DNA of 64,000 nucleotides from assembly GCF_002794355.1 (NCBI RefSeq), contig NZ_PGOI01000008.1:496001-560000 (forward strand), written 5' to 3'. How positions within the stretch are numbered: the stretch's first letter is position 1; every line of letters starts with the position of its first letter. Source of the DNA: Pseudorhodobacter sp. MZDSW-24AT (GTDB lineage Bacteria; Pseudomonadota; Alphaproteobacteria; Rhodobacterales; Rhodobacteraceae). A program made the position numbers and the translations under genes. This document shows positions 25,223 to 33,676 of the stretch, in pieces. The notes beneath the pieces are model-generated. The model saw only the letters and a program-made list of their open reading frames with translations. It made no database searches and was not told the DNA's origin.

Positions 25223-26017
25223 TCAGCGCCCCTTCCACACCGGGTCGCGCTTCTCGGCAAAGGCCCTTGCCCCTTCCCGCTGATCCTCGCTGGAATAAAG
25301 CCGGTCCACCGTGGGCAACTGCCGCTTGGTGATGCGGTTCATCGCGTCCTGAAACCGCATGTCTTCGGCCTCGCGCACCACTTCCTTGATCGCCGCATAC
25401 ACCAGCGGCGGCCCCGATTCCAAAAGCCGCGCCAGATCCCACGCCTTGGGGAGCAGCTCCTCCGGCGCGCAAACCTCCTTGAGCAAACCCCAGTGCCGCG
25501 CCTCCTCGGCATCGAACCAGCGCCCCGTAAGCAAAAGATCCATCGCCACATGATAGGGAATGCGCTTGGGCAGCTTGATGCTCGCCGCATCCGCCACCGT
25601 CCCCGACCGGATCTCTGGCAGCGCAAAAGTTGCCGTGCGCGACGCAAGGATCAGATCGCAGGACAGCGCCAGCTCCAACCCGCCGCCGCAACAGATGCCA
25701 TTCACCGCCGCGATCACCGGCTTGTTCAGCCCCGGCAACTCCTGCAAGCCGCCAAAGCCGCCCACGCCATAATCGCCATCCACCGCATCGCCCGCCGCCG
25801 CCGCCTTCAGATCCCAGCCGGGGCAAAAGAACTTGTCGCCTTCCGCCCGGAGGATCGCCACGCGCAAACCCGCGTCATCGCGAAAGGCGCGGAACACCTG
25901 CCCCATGATCCGGCTGGTCACCAGATCGATCGCATTCGCCTTGGGCCGGTCCAGCGTCACCTCCAGCACCGCGCCTTCAACACGCGTGCGGATCGGCCCC
26001 TCGGTCAGCATCTCCAT
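25223..26017 (-). CDS. caiD: Carnitinyl-CoA dehydratase / crotonobetainyl-CoA hydratase CaiD
   Basis: This 264-residue crotonase-family enzyme is strikingly like E. coli CaiD: VLEVTLDRPKANAID, GWDLKAAAAGDA, NKPVIAAVNG, GGGLELALSCD and the identical C-terminus AFAEKRDPVWKGR. CaiD interconverts crotonobetainyl-CoA and L-carnitinyl-CoA. The gene starts 3 bases after the CoA-ligase stop and belongs to a carnitine operon. CaiB (CoA-transferase) is absent; the ligase upstream probably supplies the CoA thioester. The assignment is strong from sequence and context together. Confidence 0.88.
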   Translation of the reverse strand: MEMLTEGPIRTRVEGAVLEVTLDRPKANAIDLVTSRIMGQVFRAFRDDAGLRVAILRAEGDKFFCPGWDLKAAAAGDAVDGDYGVGGFGGLQELPGLNKPVIAAVNGICCGGGLELALSCDLILASRTATFALPEIRSGTVADAASIKLPKRIPYHVAMDLLLTGRWFDAEEARHWGLLKEVCAPEELLPKAWDLARLLESGPPLVYAAIKEVVREAEDMRFQDAMNRITKRQLPTVDRLYSSEDQREGARAFAEKRDPVWKGR

Positions 26018-26020
26018 CGC

Positions 26021-28009
26021 CTATCCTTTCCACATCACGGCATCCACCGCCATCACCCCGCGTTCAAACACCAGAACCGGGTTCAGCTCGATCTCTTCGT
26101 AATCGTCCGCCAGCATCAGATCACACAGCCGCAGCACCATCGCCTCCAGCGCCGCCAGATCGCCGCGCGGCCGCCCACGATAGCCGTCGAGCAGCGGGAA
26201 CAGACGCAAGCGCCGCAGCGCCGCCTGCACCTCGGCCCCGCTCACCGGCAGGACCAGCGTCACCGTATCGGCCAGAAGCTCCGCCGTCACCCCGCCCATT
26301 CCCAGCGTCAGGGCGATGCCGTAAACCGGATCGCGCCGCAGCCCCACCAGCACCTCGGCCACAGCACCTTCGGCCATCTCCTCCAACAGATAGCCCGTGG
26401 CCCCCGGCATCGCGGCCTGCCCCTCCAGCGAGGTCAGGCCAAGCCGCACCGCCCCGGCCTCGGTCTTATGCGCAAAGCCCAAACCCTTGAGCACCCAAGG
26501 TGCCGGCACCCCCGCGCCCGCAGGCGCAAGCGCGGCCAGATCCGCCGCCACCACGCCGCGCGGCACCGGCAGGCCCGCCGCGCGCAAGACCTCCTTCGCC
26601 GCCGCCTCATCCAGCAGCGCCGCCCCGCGCGCGGCACGCGCCGGCAAAGGCAGCGCCGGCACGGTGGCCGCCACGTCCTGCGCCGCCCGGATCGCCCCCA
26701 GCGCCGTCTCCAGCCCCATCAAGGGCACCACTCCATCGGCCAGCATCCGTGCGGCCAAAGCCTCGTCAAAGTTTTCCGGCAAGGATGACACCGCAAAGGC
26801 CGGCTTGCCCGTGATCCGCGCCGCCGCCCCGATCGCGTCCAGCGCCGGCTGGAACGAGGCCGGATCACAGCGGTCGGGACGCGGCGGATCGATGAGGAAG
26901 ACCCCGGCGTCATATCCGGCCAGCATGGTGGCAAACACGTCGGTGGTGCGCGGCCCGTCCCCCCAGATGAAAGTATGGTAATCCAACGGATTGGCGATGG
27001 TGACCAAGGGTCCAAGGATCTCGCCCAGCCGCGCCCGCGTCTGCGGCGCAGGCGGCGCAAAGGCCAGCCCCGCCGCAGCCCCCAGATCGGCCACCAACCC
27101 CGCCTCGCCCCCTGAACAGGACAGCGAGCACAGGCGCGGCCCCAGACCCCGGCCATGGGCGTGAAAGATCTTCAAGGTCTCCAAAAGCTCCGGCAAGGTC
27201 GCCACCTCGGCAATGCCTGCCTTGCGGAAAAACGCGGAAGACACCGCCGCATCTCCGGCCAAAGACGCAGTGTGCGACGCCGCCGCTGCCCGGCTGAGCG
27301 CGGTCTTGCCCGACTTCAGGCAGACGATCCCTTTGCCCGCCGCCGCCGCGGCGGTCGCCAACTGCGCCAGCGCCGGGGCATCGTCGATGCCCTCGACATA
27401 CATGCCCAGCGCCGTCACCCGGTCATCGCCCAGCAAGGCGCCCGCCAGCTCGGCCAAGCCCACCTGCGCCGCATTGCCCAGACAGGCGACATAGGCCACC
27501 GGCAAAGCCCGCGCCTGCATCGTCAGATTGATCACGATGTTCGAGGATTGTGACACCAGCGCCACCCCCCGCTGCACCCGCTGCCCGCCATGCTGATCCG
27601 GCCAGAGCAGCGCGCCATCCAGATAGTTGATGAGCCCATAGCAATTGGGCCCCAGCACCGGCATTTCTCCGGCCGCCGCCACCAGCTCGGCCTGCAACCC
27701 GGCCTCCCCCGCCTCTTCCCAGCCACTGGCAAAACAGATCGCGCCGCCCGCCCTCATATCGGCAAGCGCGCGCACGACCTCCAAAGTGGCATGGCGGTTG
27801 ACGCCGATAAAGGTGGCATCCGGCACCCCGGGAAGGTCCGACAGCGCCCGGTAAGCTGGCACCCCCGCCACGCGGGCACGCGTCGGATGCACCGGCCAAA
27901 CCTCGCCCGCAAACTCCATCTTATGGCATTGCGCGATGACATTCTCGGCCCAAACCGAGCCCAGCACGGCAATCGATCGCGGGCGCAACAGGCGGGACAG
28001 GCGCGTCAC
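26021..28009 (-). CDS. NDP-forming acyl-CoA synthetase (acetate-CoA ligase family)
   Basis: This protein of about 662 residues has the order CoA-binding domain (LLRPRSIAVLGSVWAENVI), succinyl-CoA-ligase-like domains (GVALVSQSSNIVI, SCSGGEAGLVADLG, NPLDYHTFIWG) and a C-terminal ATP-grasp domain (APWVLKGLGFAHKTEAGAVRLG, EIELNPVLVFERG). Such enzymes make acyl-CoA from acid, CoA and ATP/ADP. I choose the GTG at 28009, which has GAGG 6 bases upstream; the frame continues upstream only through a repeat element. In this operon the likely substrates are crotonobetaine, D- or L-carnitine or gamma-butyrobetaine, but that is inference. Confidence 0.78.
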   Translation of the reverse strand: MTRLSRLLRPRSIAVLGSVWAENVIAQCHKMEFAGEVWPVHPTRARVAGVPAYRALSDLPGVPDATFIGVNRHATLEVVRALADMRAGGAICFASGWEEAGEAGLQAELVAAAGEMPVLGPNCYGLINYLDGALLWPDQHGGQRVQRGVALVSQSSNIVINLTMQARALPVAYVACLGNAAQVGLAELAGALLGDDRVTALGMYVEGIDDAPALAQLATAAAAAGKGIVCLKSGKTALSRAAAASHTASLAGDAAVSSAFFRKAGIAEVATLPELLETLKIFHAHGRGLGPRLCSLSCSGGEAGLVADLGAAAGLAFAPPAPQTRARLGEILGPLVTIANPLDYHTFIWGDGPRTTDVFATMLAGYDAGVFLIDPPRPDRCDPASFQPALDAIGAAARITGKPAFAVSSLPENFDEALAARMLADGVVPLMGLETALGAIRAAQDVAATVPALPLPARAARGAALLDEAAAKEVLRAAGLPVPRGVVAADLAALAPAGAGVPAPWVLKGLGFAHKTEAGAVRLGLTSLEGQAAMPGATGYLLEEMAEGAVAEVLVGLRRDPVYGIALTLGMGGVTAELLADTVTLVLPVSGAEVQAALRRLRLFPLLDGYRGRPRGDLAALEAMVLRLCDLMLADDYEEIELNPVLVFERGVMAVDAVMWKG

Positions 28010-28038
28010 GAGCGACCTCGCTCTGCGGAGCAAGCCCC

Positions 28039-28078
28039 GGGGCTCTGCCCCGGACCCCGGGATATTTTTGAACAGATG
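28039..28078 (+). repeat. Interspersed 40-bp palindromic element, copy 2
   Basis: This is the inverse-orientation copy of the element at 16080-16119 with only two differences in 40 bases. It lies just upstream of the CoA-ligase start and beside a further hairpin at 28097-28122 (CCCTGCCCCG facing CGGGGCAGGG), so the leader of this gene is highly structured. Confidence 0.85.
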
Positions 28079-28208
28079 ACATACAGGCAAGGTCGCCCTG
28101 CCCCGAGCCAACGGGGCAGGGAAACGTCACCTGTTACCGTCATCGGGGTCCCCCCCTGTTCGGCTGCATCAGAGTCGCAGACCATGGTTAAGACTCCGTT
28201 ACCTGACG

Positions 28209-28310
28209 TTCATCTGTCGAGAAATAATGTTCATCTGTTGAGAAATATCCTCGGGGGTGAGGCCGCAGGCCGAGGGGGCAGACAGCCCCCTGATTTTTCG
28301 CAGAAAAATC
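28209..28310. repeat. Degenerate element copy with a short direct repeat and hairpins
   Basis: TTCATCTGTYGAGAAATA occurs twice in tandem (28209-28226 and 28230-28247). The second copy is followed by ATCCTCGGGGG and hairpins GGGGGC...GCCCCC (28274-28290) and GATTTTT...AAAAATC (28292-28310). It is a diverged relative of the 40-bp element and lies directly after the acyl-CoA dehydrogenase stop. The 302-base gap 28010-28311 holds this, copy 2 and one more hairpin, and no gene. Confidence 0.65.
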
Positions 28311-28311
28311 G

Positions 28312-29475
28312 TCATCCGCCGAGGGCGCGCAGAAGCTCGCGGCTGATGATATGGCGCTGGATCTCTGAGGTGCCTTCCCAGATGCGCTCCACGCGGGCGT
28401 CGCGCCAGATCCGCTCCAAGGGCAGTTCCTCCATCAGGCCCATGCCGCCGTGGATCTGGATCGCCTCATCCGCCACCATCGCCAACACTTCGCTGGCCTT
28501 CAGCTTTGCCATGCTCATGTCGGCCTCTGACACGGTGCCTTGGTCGCATTTCCAACCGGCTTCCCACGTCAGCAGTTCCGCCGCCTTCAGCTCCATCGCC
28601 ATATCGGCCAGCTTGAAGCTGATGCCCTGAAACTTGCCGATGCTTTGGCCAAACTGCTTGCGTTCCGCCGCATAGGCGATGGCAAGCTGCAAGGCACGGT
28701 CGGCGCGGCCAAGGCAGGTGCTGGCCACCTGCAACCGCGTGGCGCCCAGCCAGGTGTTGGCAACCTCGAACCCCTTATGCGCCTCACCCAGCACGTTTTC
28801 GGCTGGCACCCGGCAATCGTCGAACTCCAGCACGGCATTGGTATATCCGCGATGGCTGACGTTGCGATAGCCTTCCCGCACCGTGAAACCTTTGGTCCCC
28901 TTGTCGACGAAGAAGGCCGTGATCTTCTTTTTCGAACCTTTCGACGTGGTCTCTTCGCCGGTCGCCATGAAGGCGATGGTGAACCCGGCCAGATCGGCAT
29001 GGCTGATGAAATGTTTGGTGCCGTTCAGCACCCAGTCAGTGCCGTCTTGCCGGGCGGATGCCGTCATCCCTCGCAGGTCCGATCCGGCCCCCGGTTCGGT
29101 CATCGCCAGACAATCCCAGGTTTCCCCGCGGATACAGGGCATCAGATAGCGTTCGCGTTGCTCCGGCGTGCCCGCCAGCAGGATATTCGACGGGCGCGCC
29201 ACACAGGTCCAGTGCAGCGCATAATTGGCCCGCCCCAACTCCCGTTCATAAAGCAGCCACGACAGGGTATCGAGCCCCGCGCCCCCCACTTCCGCCGGCA
29301 TATTGGCCGCGTAAAGCCCCGCCGCCATCGCCTTTTTCTGGATCTCGCGGATCAGCTCCAGCGGCAAATGGCCAGAGCGTTCCACCGCCAGCTCATGCGG
29401 GTAAAGCTCGGCCTCCACGAAAGCGCGCGTGGTGTCCACGATCATCCGCTGTTCGTCGGTCAGCCCGAACTGCAT
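28312..29475 (-). CDS. Acyl-CoA dehydrogenase of the carnitine operon
   Basis: This 387-residue flavoprotein has the acyl-CoA dehydrogenase layout: FAD/substrate motif MTEPGAGSDLRGM, NGTKHFISHA, GQSIGKFQGISFKLADM and the C-terminal catalytic-base region IHGGMGLMEELPLERIWRDAR ahead of GTSEIQ. It reduces or oxidises a CoA thioester with ETF; gamma-butyrobetainyl-CoA or crotonobetainyl-CoA would fit the operon. It is not especially close to E. coli CaiA, so I give no symbol. ATG 29475 overlaps the TGA of the preceding gene by one base; a GTG at 29478 is an alternative. Confidence 0.85.
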   Translation of the reverse strand: MQFGLTDEQRMIVDTTRAFVEAELYPHELAVERSGHLPLELIREIQKKAMAAGLYAANMPAEVGGAGLDTLSWLLYERELGRANYALHWTCVARPSNILLAGTPEQRERYLMPCIRGETWDCLAMTEPGAGSDLRGMTASARQDGTDWVLNGTKHFISHADLAGFTIAFMATGEETTSKGSKKKITAFFVDKGTKGFTVREGYRNVSHRGYTNAVLEFDDCRVPAENVLGEAHKGFEVANTWLGATRLQVASTCLGRADRALQLAIAYAAERKQFGQSIGKFQGISFKLADMAMELKAAELLTWEAGWKCDQGTVSEADMSMAKLKASEVLAMVADEAIQIHGGMGLMEELPLERIWRDARVERIWEGTSEIQRHIISRELLRALGG

Positions 29476-30932
29476 CACGCGCGCCCTTGGCCGACGTGGC
29501 GACCCGCCGCCTCGGGCCTTGGCAAGGCCGCATGGGCCTGCGCAATCGGCCTCACGCGGTCCAGGATCGCCGCAGGCGCCGCACAGGTCTTGCCGCGCGC
29601 CATATCCACATGCAGCAGCATCTGCTCCAGCGTCGCCACCGGCTCGTCCCCTTTCAGGATGCGGATGAACAGGTGCAGCCGCTTCTCATCGGCCATCAGC
29701 ACCTGCACCGTCCCGGTCAGCGCATCGCCAAGCTTCGCCTCGCCTAGGTGCATTATATGGGTTTCCGCCGTGTAATAGCTGAACCCCGTGCCCACATAGG
29801 CCACATCCGCCCCGATATGGCGCAAGAACGCGTCCGAGGTTTCCGAGGCCGCGAACAGATAGCGGCTTTCGGTCATATGGCCGTTGTAATCGATCCAACC
29901 GGGCAGCACGGTCATCCGCGCCATCTCCAGCGGACCCTCGCCCACCACCGGCGCGGGCGCCGCCGCACGTCGGCGCGCGTCATGCGCCAAGAGCACCTGC
30001 CCCGCCCCCCAATTACGGTCCTTCAGCACCCGCAGAAAGCCGATCAGGTTCTGGTCACGGATCCGCTCCAGCTCGCGGATCGTATGCATCCCCGATTGCG
30101 CATCCGACTGCCCCGCGATCAGATCGACCAGCTCATCATTGAATTCCGGCACATCCGTCAGCCGCGTCCAGGGCCATTGCAGGCACGGCCCGAACTGCGC
30201 CATGAAATGCTTCATCCCGGCCTCGCCCCCCGCCACCCGGTAGGTCTCGAACAGCCCCATCTGCCCCCAGCGCAGACCAAACCCCATGCGGATCGCCTCG
30301 TCGATCTCCTCGGTCGTGGCCACACCGTCCTTGACCAACCACAAGGCCTCACGCCAGACCGCCTCAAGGAAACGGTCCGCGATATGGGCATCAATCTCCT
30401 TGCGCACATGCAAAGGAAACATCCCGATCTCGCGCAGAACCTCCTTCACCCGCTCGATCAGGCCCGGATCAGACAGCGCCGAAGGCACCACCTCGGCCAA
30501 GGGGAGCAAATACACCGGGTTGAACGGATGGGCGACAAAGATCACCGCCGGATTGGCCGCCCCCGCCTGCAACTCCGACGGCTTGAACCCAGAGGTCGAA
30601 GACCCGATCGGCACATCCGGGGCCACCTGCTGGATCTGCGCAAACACCCGATGCTTCAGATCCAGCCGCTCGCTGACCGACTCCTGCACATAATCCGCGC
30701 CCTCCACCGCCTCGGTGATCGTGCCGGCAAAGACCAGCCGCCCTTCCGCGGGCATCGGCCCGTCCGACAGCGCGGGCAGCGCCGCCCGCGCATTGGCCAG
30801 CACCTCGCCCAGCTTGCGCGGCGCTTCGGGGTCGGGGTCGAAGACCGCCACATCCCAACCGTTCAGCAAGAACCGCGCGGCCCAGCCGCCGCCGATCACC
30901 CCGCCCCCAATGAGTGCCGCCTTGCGCGCCAT
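29475..30932 (-). CDS. L-carnitine 3-dehydrogenase fused to a betainyl-CoA thioesterase domain
   Basis: This 485-residue fusion has an N-terminal 3-hydroxyacyl-CoA-dehydrogenase fold (about residues 1-320) with the NAD motif GGGVIGGGW, and VAHPFNPVYLLPLAEVV of carnitine dehydrogenases. A C-terminal hot-dog thioesterase follows from about residue 338 (LPGWIDYNGHMTESRYL, FSYYTAETHIMHLGEAKLGD). The first domain oxidises L-carnitine to 3-dehydrocarnitine; the second should hydrolyse betainyl-CoA released by the BKACE step. In Pseudomonas these are separate genes, cdhA and cdhB. It is downstream of cdhC and the lipocalin and overlaps the acyl-CoA dehydrogenase. Confidence 0.88.
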   Translation of the reverse strand: MARKAALIGGGVIGGGWAARFLLNGWDVAVFDPDPEAPRKLGEVLANARAALPALSDGPMPAEGRLVFAGTITEAVEGADYVQESVSERLDLKHRVFAQIQQVAPDVPIGSSTSGFKPSELQAGAANPAVIFVAHPFNPVYLLPLAEVVPSALSDPGLIERVKEVLREIGMFPLHVRKEIDAHIADRFLEAVWREALWLVKDGVATTEEIDEAIRMGFGLRWGQMGLFETYRVAGGEAGMKHFMAQFGPCLQWPWTRLTDVPEFNDELVDLIAGQSDAQSGMHTIRELERIRDQNLIGFLRVLKDRNWGAGQVLLAHDARRRAAAPAPVVGEGPLEMARMTVLPGWIDYNGHMTESRYLFAASETSDAFLRHIGADVAYVGTGFSYYTAETHIMHLGEAKLGDALTGTVQVLMADEKRLHLFIRILKGDEPVATLEQMLLHVDMARGKTCAAPAAILDRVRPIAQAHAALPRPEAAGRHVGQGRA

Positions 30933-30983
30933 CCGCTCCTCCTCGTTGCGCCAAGGCCGCCCCCGCCGGGGGCGGCGCCGCCC

Positions 30984-31496
30984 TTATCTCTGCTCCGTGC
31001 GCTGCAGCGCCGCCGCGTCATAGCCATTGCGGGCAAACACCTCGGCCGCCCAGCGCCGCTCGGCTTCCGTCACCACAGGGTCGCGGTGCAGCATCCAGCC
31101 CGCGAGCCGCGTCGGCGTGCCCACCAACACGGTCCGCCCGTCACGGCTTTGCCCGATCACCCAGTAATCCCCGGCAAAAGGCACACCGCCCAGCTTCACC
31201 TTCAACTGCCCCGGCCCCACTGGCACCGCCGTGCCGGTGATCTGCACCAGCTGCCCGCCCTGCCGACAGCGGTTCACCACACTCAAGCCCCCCTCGATCA
31301 CAGCATAGGTGGCAGTGGTGTGGCTGCACCCGTCCTGAAACGGCGCGGGAAAGCTCGCCACCTCATACCAGGTGCCCGCCAGGCGTTCCGGCGCGATATC
31401 CAGCAGATACATCGGCGCGGTCGCATAACGCGGCGAGGGCGTGTGAAAATCACAGCCTGCCAAAGCCAGCACAGACAGCAAAAGAAGTCGTTTCAT
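30984..31496 (-). CDS. Lipocalin family lipoprotein (Blc-like)
   Basis: This 170-residue protein has a lipoprotein signal (MKRLLLLSVLALAGC, lipobox LAGC) and then a lipocalin fold opening with RLAGTWYEVASFP, the G-x-W motif. It ends with TEAERRWAAEVFARNGYD as in Blc. It would be anchored in the outer or inner membrane and bind a lipid or other hydrophobic ligand. The ATG at 31496 overlaps the cdhC stop as ATGA, so it is firmly inside the carnitine operon. Its job there is unknown. A longer frame upstream is antisense noise. Confidence 0.85.
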   Translation of the reverse strand: MKRLLLLSVLALAGCDFHTPSPRYATAPMYLLDIAPERLAGTWYEVASFPAPFQDGCSHTTATYAVIEGGLSVVNRCRQGGQLVQITGTAVPVGPGQLKVKLGGVPFAGDYWVIGQSRDGRTVLVGTPTRLAGWMLHRDPVVTEAERRWAAEVFARNGYDAAALQRTEQR

Positions 31497-32401
31497 CGCG
31501 GGGCCCTTTTCTCCAGCTTCAGCCGAGCCCGCACCTCCGCAGGGGTAATCACCCGCGCGCCCATGTTCTCGATGATCGTGGCCGCGCGCTCGACCAGCTG
31601 AGCATTGGTCGCCAGCACGCCTTTGTCGAGCCAAAGGTTATCCTCCAGCCCCACCCGCACATTGCCGCCGCCCAAAACGGCCGCCGCCACATAGGGCATC
31701 TGATGCCGCCCCAAGGAAAACGCCGACCAGTGCCAGCCAGCAGGCACGTTGTTCACCATGGCCATAAAGGTGTTCAGATCATCCGGCGCGCCCCATGGCA
31801 CCCCCATGCACAATTGCACCAGCACGGGCTCCGGGATCACACCTTCGCGCACCAACTCCTTGGCCAGCCACAGATGGCCGGTGTCAAAGGCCTCGATCTC
31901 GATGCGCACCCCCGCCGCTGTCATCCGGCGCGCCATGTCGCGCAACATGCCCGGCGTGTTGACCATCACATAATCGGCCTCGTTGAAGTTCATCGTGCCA
32001 CAGTCGAGCGTGCAGATCTCGGGGCGGCAGTCCACCACATGCGCCACCCGCTCGGCCGCCCCCGCCATGTCTGACCGGGGGCCGATGCGCCCCATATCCT
32101 CGGTGCCCTCGAAATAGATGTCGCCGCCCATCCCGGCGGTCAGGTTCAACACCACATCCTCGCCCGCGTCCCGAATGCGCTCGGTGACCTCACGATAGAG
32201 CGCCAGCGCGCGGGCGGGCTTGCCCGTCTCGGGGTCACGCACATGGCAATGCACCACCGCCGCGCCTGCCTTGGCGGCGTCGATGGCCGAATCGGCAATC
32301 TGTTTGGGGCTGCGCGGCACATGCGGGCTGCGGTCTTGCGTGCCGCCCGATCCGGTGACGGCACAGGTGATGAAAACCTCACGGTTCATGGTCAGCGGCA
32401 T
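31493..32401 (-). CDS. cdhC: Dehydrocarnitine-cleaving enzyme of the BKACE family (CdhC-like)
   Basis: This 302-residue TIM-barrel enzyme belongs to the beta-keto acid cleavage (BKACE, DUF849) family. It shows the zinc site HCHVRDPETG near residue 50, LDCGTMNF, GHLWLAKELVREG and GGNVRVGLEDNLW. BKACE members join a beta-keto acid with acetyl-CoA; with dehydrocarnitine this gives acetoacetate and betainyl-CoA. The carnitine dehydrogenase-thioesterase next door supports that substrate. AAAGGGGG lies 5 bases before the ATG at 32401. It is first in the operon and divergent from the regulator. Confidence 0.87.
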   Translation of the reverse strand: MPLTMNREVFITCAVTGSGGTQDRSPHVPRSPKQIADSAIDAAKAGAAVVHCHVRDPETGKPARALALYREVTERIRDAGEDVVLNLTAGMGGDIYFEGTEDMGRIGPRSDMAGAAERVAHVVDCRPEICTLDCGTMNFNEADYVMVNTPGMLRDMARRMTAAGVRIEIEAFDTGHLWLAKELVREGVIPEPVLVQLCMGVPWGAPDDLNTFMAMVNNVPAGWHWSAFSLGRHQMPYVAAAVLGGGNVRVGLEDNLWLDKGVLATNAQLVERAATIIENMGARVITPAEVRARLKLEKRAPR

Positions 32402-32465
32402 GGCATCCCCCTTTTGGTGGCACCAGCTTAACGCGCTTGCCAGCCCGCGCTTTGCGTTTTACGAA

Positions 32466-33455
32466 ATGACGATGACGGAAAATGTGCTGTTCTCCCCCAG
32501 CGCCGATCGGCTCGACATCGCGGTGTTGGTGCTGCCGCATTGTTCGATCCTCGAGGTCGCCAGCCTGCTCGACCCGTTGCGCGCCGCCAACCGCCATCTG
32601 GGGCGCGAGGCGTTCCGCTTTCGCATCGTCACCCCCGATGGCCGCCCCGCCCCGCTCACCTGCGGGATCGAATTGCCCAGTTCCGGCCCTTTGCCGCAAG
32701 CCCAAGGCGCGGCGCTGCTGATGGTGGTCGCGGGCTACCGGCTGGCCGAGGTCACCACCCGCCCGCTGATCCGCGATCTGCGCCGCATGGCGCCCCGCTT
32801 TGGCGCCATCGGCGGCGTGGATGCCGCCCCATGGGTGCTGGCCCGCGCGGGGCTGCTCGATGGCCACCGGGCGACGGTGCATTGGGAAGATCTGGAGGAT
32901 CTGGCGCATGCCCATCCGCAGATCACCGTCAGCCCCGCCCGGTTTGTGGTCGATCGCACCCGGCTCACCGCCGCTGGGGCCGCCCCGGCCTATGACCTGA
33001 TGCTGCACCTGATCCGCGCGCGCCATGGCGCAGGGGTAGCGCGGCAGGTGGCGCAAAGCTTCCTGCACCCCCCGCGCCCCGGAGACGCGCCGCAACTCGG
33101 CGCCACCGCCCTGCCGCCGCGCCCCGAACCGGGCCAAGACCCGCGCGTCGCCCGCGTGCTTGCCCGGATGGAGGCCACCCTCGACGCCCCGGACTCCATG
33201 GCAAATCTCGCGGCAGAGGTCGGTCTCTCTGCCCGGCGTCTGGAAAGCCTGTTCCGCGCCGAATTGGGCACCACGCCGGGCGCGCATGCGCTCGGCCTGC
33301 GCCTCGCCGCCGCCCGCAGGATGCTCACCGACACCCCGCATTCCATGGCCGAAATTGCCCTGCGCTGCGGTTTCTCAAGCCCGGCCACGCTCTCGCGCGC
33401 CTTCCGCCGTGCCTTCGCCTGTGCCCCGGCGTCGCTCCGGCGGCCAAGGGCTTAG
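32466..33455 (+). CDS. cdhR: GlxA/CdhR-type transcriptional regulator (DJ-1/PfpI plus AraC domains)
   Basis: This 329-residue regulator has an N-terminal glutamine-amidotransferase-like (DJ-1/PfpI) domain of about 190 residues (LDIAVLVLPHCSILEVASLLDPL) and two C-terminal AraC helix-turn-helices (NLAAEVGLSARRLESLFRAE; MAEIALRCGFSSPATLSRAFRR). CdhR regulators sense carnitine and activate cdh genes in pseudomonads. It is divergent from cdhC; the 64-base gap has AACGC (32430) and GCGTT (32454) arms around GC-rich near-repeats that could be its site. ATG 32466 and 32472 are both possible, with weak ribosome sites. Confidence 0.82.
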   Translation: MTMTENVLFSPSADRLDIAVLVLPHCSILEVASLLDPLRAANRHLGREAFRFRIVTPDGRPAPLTCGIELPSSGPLPQAQGAALLMVVAGYRLAEVTTRPLIRDLRRMAPRFGAIGGVDAAPWVLARAGLLDGHRATVHWEDLEDLAHAHPQITVSPARFVVDRTRLTAAGAAPAYDLMLHLIRARHGAGVARQVAQSFLHPPRPGDAPQLGATALPPRPEPGQDPRVARVLARMEATLDAPDSMANLAAEVGLSARRLESLFRAELGTTPGAHALGLRLAAARRMLTDTPHSMAEIALRCGFSSPATLSRAFRRAFACAPASLRRPRA

Positions 33456-33456
33456 G

Positions 33457-33590
33457 GGGGCGCTGCCCCCCGCCTTCGGCCCCCCCCGGAGTATTTTGGA
33501 AAGGTGCAATGCAGGGCCGCTCTTCCGGGGCTTGCACCTTTTTCAAATACTCCGGGGGATGGGCCAAAGGCCCAAGGGGGCAGCGCCCCC
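33457..33590. repeat. Nested palindromic element between convergent genes, second copy
   Basis: Outer arms GGGGGCGCTGCCCCC (33457-33471) and GGGGGCAGCGCCCCC (33576-33590) enclose inner arms GTATTTTGGAAAGGTGCAA (33491-33509) and TTGCACCTTTTTCAAATAC (33532-33550). The latter is the exact complement of 1352-1370. It begins two bases after the cdhR stop and probably ends transcription in both directions. The rest of the gap up to 33676 holds no gene. Confidence 0.85.
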
Positions 33591-33676
33591 TTTCCCCAGA
33601 AGATGAAGAAAGTCTAAATCTGGAAATTCAAGCCATTGATTTTGAACGTTTCTCACAAGTGTAACACAGGTGTCAC

